Shown here in pieces: positions 5,444 to 7,926 of a stretch of 7,926 nucleotides of DNA (its first letter is position 1; each line of letters starts with the position of its first letter). Position numbers and translations under genes: made by a program. Under the pieces are notes generated by a model. That model searched no databases and was not told where the DNA came from. It saw only the letters and a program-made list of their open reading frames with translations. Source of the DNA: Pseudomonadota bacterium (GTDB lineage: Bacteria > Myxococcota > Polyangia > Polyangiales > Polyangiaceae); assembly GCA_023419055.1 (NCBI GenBank), contig JAEZYO010000071.1, positions 1-7,926 of the forward strand, written 5' to 3'.

Positions 5444-7081
5444 ATGACCTCCGAGAGCTCGCGGAATCAGTTGCCCGAATGGAAGGCGCTCGCGGAGCGC
5501 GTGCAAGCCGGCAAGAAGCCCAGCCTGCGCGCGCTCTTCCAATCCGACCCGACGCGCGGGAGACGCCTATCTCTGGACGCCTGCGGCATCTTCCTCGACT
5601 ACTCGAAGAACCTCGTCGACGACGAGACGCTCGCGATGCTGATCGCCCTCGCGAACGCGTCGGGGCTGCGCGAGCGCATCGACGCGATGTTCTCGGGGCA
5701 GAAGATCAACGTGACGGAGCAGCGCGCGGTGCTGCACGTCGCGCTGCGCTCCCCGCGTGACGCGAACATCGTCGTCGACGGCCGCAACGTCGTGCCCGAC
5801 GTCCACGAGGTGCTCGACAAGATGTCGAACTTCGCGGAGCGCGTCCGCGGCGGTAGTTTCAAGGGTCACACGGGAAGGCCGATCAAGAACGTGGTGAACC
5901 TCGGCATCGGCGGCTCCGACCTCGGCCCCGTCATGGCCTACGAGGCGCTCCGCCACTACAGTCAGCGCGACCTCACGTTCCGCTTCGTCTCGAACGTCGA
6001 CGCCACGGACTTCGCCGAGGCGGTCCGCGATCTCGATCCCGAAGAGACGCTCTTCATCGTCTGCTCGAAGACGTTCACGACGCAAGAGACGCTCGCGAAC
6101 GCGCGGACGGCGCGCGACTGGGCGCTCGCGAAGCTCGAGGATCCGGCCGCCATCGCGAAGCATTTCGTCGCCGTCTCGACCAACGCGGCCGAGGTGTCGA
6201 AGTTCGGCATCGACACGGCGAACATGTTCGGGTTCTGGGATTGGGTCGGCGGGCGTTACTCCTACGCCTCGGCCGTCGGCCTCTCGCTCATGCTCGCGAT
6301 CGGCCCCGACGCGTTCCGCGAGATGCTCGGCGGCTTCCACGAGCTCGACGAGCACTTCCGGACCGCGCCGTTCGAGCGCAACCTGCCGGTGCTGTTGGGC
6401 GTGCTCGGCGTGCTCTACAACGATTTCTACGGCGCCGAGAGCGTCGCCATCCTCCCCTACGATCAGTACCTCGCGCGCTTCTCGGCGTACCTGCAGCAGC
6501 TCGACATGGAGAGCAACGGCAAGCGCGTCACCATCGGCGGCCGTCCAATCGACTACCAGACCGGCCCCATCGTCTGGGGACAGCCGGGGACCAACGGGCA
6601 ACACGCGTTCTACCAGCTGATCCACCAGGGGACGAAGCTCGTCCCCTGCGACTTCATCGGCTTCGCGCACAGCCTGAACCCCCTAGGCGAGCACCACGAT
6701 CTCCTGATGGCGAACTTCTTCGCTCAGACCGAGGCGCTCGCCTTCGGCAAGACCGCCGAAGAGGTGGCCGCCGAGGGAGTCGCGCCGGAGCTCGTCCCGC
6801 ACAAGGTGTTCCCCGGCGACCGCCCCACCAACACTCTCTTGCTCGATCGCCTCACGCCTGCCGCGCTCGGCAAGCTGGTCGCGCTCTACGAGCACAAGGT
6901 CTTCGTGCAAGGCGTGATCTGGGACATCAACCCGTTCGACCAGTGGGGCGTCGAGCTCGGCAAGGTGCTCGCCAAGCGCATCGGCACCGAGCTCACGAGC
7001 GAGAGCCGTCCGCCCCTTTCGCACGACAGCTCGACGAACGCGCTGGTCGAGCGCTACCGCAAGCTGCGCGGACGGAGCTGA
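5444..7081 (+). CDS. pgi: Glucose-6-phosphate isomerase
   Basis: 545 residues, the usual length for the E. coli/eukaryotic-type enzyme (about 550). It interconverts glucose-6-phosphate and fructose-6-phosphate in glycolysis and gluconeogenesis, in the cytoplasm. Visible sites: phosphate-binding GIGGSDLG (154-161) and SKTFTT (208-213, Lys209), GGR (Arg271), catalytic base Glu356 in MESNGK, His387 in GQHAF for ring opening, and Lys507 in the C-terminal signature [18 protein letters not shown] (490-507). The first family signature is present as [14 protein letters not shown] (266-279) with a Tyr at 274 where a smaller or aliphatic residue is common. The ATG at 5444 has AAGG nine bases upstream. 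The gene is full length and uninterrupted, with neighbour-like codon use. It ends 26 bases before the stop of the convergent permease gene. Confidence 0.98.
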   Translation: MTSESSRNQLPEWKALAERVQAGKKPSLRALFQSDPTRGRRLSLDACGIFLDYSKNLVDDETLAMLIALANASGLRERIDAMFSGQKINVTEQRAVLHVALRSPRDANIVVDGRNVVPDVHEVLDKMSNFAERVRGGSFKGHTGRPIKNVVNLGIGGSDLGPVMAYEALRHYSQRDLTFRFVSNVDATDFAEAVRDLDPEETLFIVCSKTFTTQETLANARTARDWALAKLEDPAAIAKHFVAVSTNAAEVSKFGIDTANMFGFWDWVGGRYSYASAVGLSLMLAIGPDAFREMLGGFHELDEHFRTAPFERNLPVLLGVLGVLYNDFYGAESVAILPYDQYLARFSAYLQQLDMESNGKRVTIGGRPIDYQTGPIVWGQPGTNGQHAFYQLIHQGTKLVPCDFIGFAHSLNPLGEHHDLLMANFFAQTEALAFGKTAEEVAAEGVAPELVPHKVFPGDRPTNTLLLDRLTPAALGKLVALYEHKVFVQGVIWDINPFDQWGVELGKVLAKRIGTELTSESRPPLSHDSSTNALVERYRKLRGRS

Positions 7082-7100
7082 ACCCGGCGCCGCGGACCAA

Positions 7101-7112
7101 GCTGAGCTCAGC
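7101..7112. repeat. 12-bp perfect palindrome at convergent gene ends
   Basis: GCTGAGCTCAGC is self-complementary without a loop and covers the stop codon of the permease gene, 20 bases after the pgi stop. It could serve as a short bidirectional end signal or protein site, but with no spacer and no T-run a terminator role is doubtful. Confidence 0.35.
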
Positions 7113-7926
7113 GACGGAAGCGCCCGAGGCCGAGCGCGAGCAGCGCAAAGAGCCCCGCGACCGTCGCTTGCGCCGCGCCGACCGGTAGCTCGAACACGAA
7201 GGCGGCGACGTAGCCGGTTCCGCCGGCGAACGCGCCGCCGAGCGCGCCGAGCCAGAGCGCCTGGGGGAGACGCCTGGCGAGCGAGAGCGCGCCGAGCGCG
7301 GGCAACACCGCGAAGGCGAACACGGGCAGCGCCCCGAGCGCGCGGGTGGCGACCGCGACGACGGCCGCGACCGAGAGCCAGAGGCCCCCCTCCAGCAGCG
7401 ACACCGGCAGAGCCTGAACGCGAGCCGCGTCGGGATCGAAGCCGGCGAAGGCGAGCCCGCGCGCTGCCAAGGCCACGCACAGGCTCGCCACGCTACCGAC
7501 GCCGACGAGCAACCAGAGATCGAGCGGGCGCACCAGGACGGCCGTACCGAACAAGATCGAGGCGATGTCGTGTGCCTCCTGGCTGATCCTGTCGCCGACG
7601 ATGATCGCGAGCGCGCTCCCGGCGAGGTACACGAAGCCGACGACGACTTCCTTGGGCAGGCGCACGGGAGGGCGCAGCGCGACCATCAGCGCCGCAGCCG
7701 CCGCGAACAGAAACGCGAGGAGCACGGGAGAAATCTCGATTCCGGCATGAATTGAGAACAAGAAGGCGCACGCCACGCCGAGGCCCGCCGCCTGGCTGAC
7801 CGCCGCCGTCACGAACACCGCCCTCCGGAGCACGATGAAGACTCCGATCATGCCGAGCGCGAGACCTGCAAAGACTCCGGCCAGGACCGGGTCCCGATAG
7901 AGATCCCAGCTGCCCAGGAACTCTCC
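7108..7926 (-). CDS. Metal ABC transporter permease, ABC-3 (ZnuB/MntB-like) family, 5' end outside window
   Basis: 272 residues are visible; the frame stays open to the window edge, and the family's N-terminal sequence LYRDPVLAGVFAGLALGMIG lies before the first in-window Met, so the true start is further right. It forms the membrane channel that carries Zn, Mn or Fe ions from a periplasmic binding protein into the cytoplasm, driven by a separate ATPase. Family signs are the LRRAVFVTAAVSQAAGLG stretch (33-50 of the visible part), QEAHDIASILFG (116-127), typical of ABC-3 permeases, and RALGALPVFAFAVLPALGALSLARRL near the end. About eight hydrophobic spans are seen, roughly at 13-33, 42-60, 66-83, 92-111, 136-155, 176-195, 197-216, 222-246 and 249-267, some uncertain. 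Metal choice cannot be told from a permease. It ends its transcription unit here; the ATPase and binding protein are expected upstream, beyond 7926. Confidence 0.9.
   Translation of the reverse strand, partial: GEFLGSWDLYRDPVLAGVFAGLALGMIGVFIVLRRAVFVTAAVSQAAGLGVACAFLFSIHAGIEISPVLLAFLFAAAAALMVALRPPVRLPKEVVVGFVYLAGSALAIIVGDRISQEAHDIASILFGTAVLVRPLDLWLLVGVGSVASLCVALAARGLAFAGFDPDAARVQALPVSLLEGGLWLSVAAVVAVATRALGALPVFAFAVLPALGALSLARRLPQALWLGALGGAFAGGTGYVAAFVFELPVGAAQATVAGLFALLALGLGRFRR

Noticed and set aside
4551..5447. Plus-strand frame of 298 codons over the EEP gene
   Set aside because: Overlaps the EEP gene in another frame and is Arg/Pro-rich; the EEP frame carries all catalytic motifs.
5567..6670. 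Long minus-strand open frame (367 codons) opposite pgi
   Set aside because: Antisense shadow of a fully conserved enzyme; the protein is Arg/Val/Asp/Glu-biased low complexity.
6241..7188. Plus-strand frame over the second half of pgi
   Set aside because: Arg/Ala/Pro-rich frame-shifted reading of pgi, with no independent evidence.
1..7926. CRISPR arrays, rRNA, riboswitches, insertion-sequence ends
   Set aside because: No regularly spaced repeats, no rRNA-like stretches, no recognisable riboswitch core and no transposase with flanking inverted repeats were seen by eye.

Overview
The window is GC-rich DNA with dense, mostly well-preserved genes. A transmembrane Ser/Thr kinase, a PP2C phosphatase, a Cys-rich lipoprotein and an Asp-Ala-Gly-rich protein tail in one place suggest a myxobacterium, probably of the Polyangiales. 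That placement is inferred from gene content and style; no 16S or other marker is present.

Layout. At the left edge (1-708, +) is the C-terminal catalytic half of a tyrosine recombinase, cut by the window start, with a low-complexity tail of doubtful function. A roughly 200-base non-coding stretch leads into a small putative lipoprotein (909-1478, +). Three minus-strand genes follow, transcribed in the order Ser/Thr kinase (4482-3241), ribosome recycling factor frr (3113-2556), PP2C phosphatase (2435-1527). The phosphatase has a good promoter of its own with a perfect TTGACA. A divergent intergenic region (4483-4635) then separates the kinase from an endonuclease/exonuclease/phosphatase-family hydrolase (4636-5373, +) and glucose-6-phosphate isomerase pgi (5444-7081, +). 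At the right edge, convergent with pgi, is a metal-type (ABC-3/ZnuB-like) ABC permease (7108-7926, -) whose N-terminus lies outside the window.

How the genes fit together. The kinase and phosphatase are of the Hanks-kinase / Stp-PrpC type and could act as an opposing pair; the translation gene frr lies between them. frr is not beside its common neighbours pyrH/tsf. pgi is central sugar metabolism. The permease is probably the last gene of a metal-uptake operon to the right. The recombinase hints at a mobile-element boundary at the left edge, but no attachment site or insertion sequence ends can be shown.

I see no convincing new multi-gene system. The points most worth checking are the kinase-frr-phosphatase arrangement, the unassigned six-cysteine lipoprotein, the recombinase tail and hairpins, and a pair of 9-bp direct repeats 32 bp apart in the divergent promoter region.
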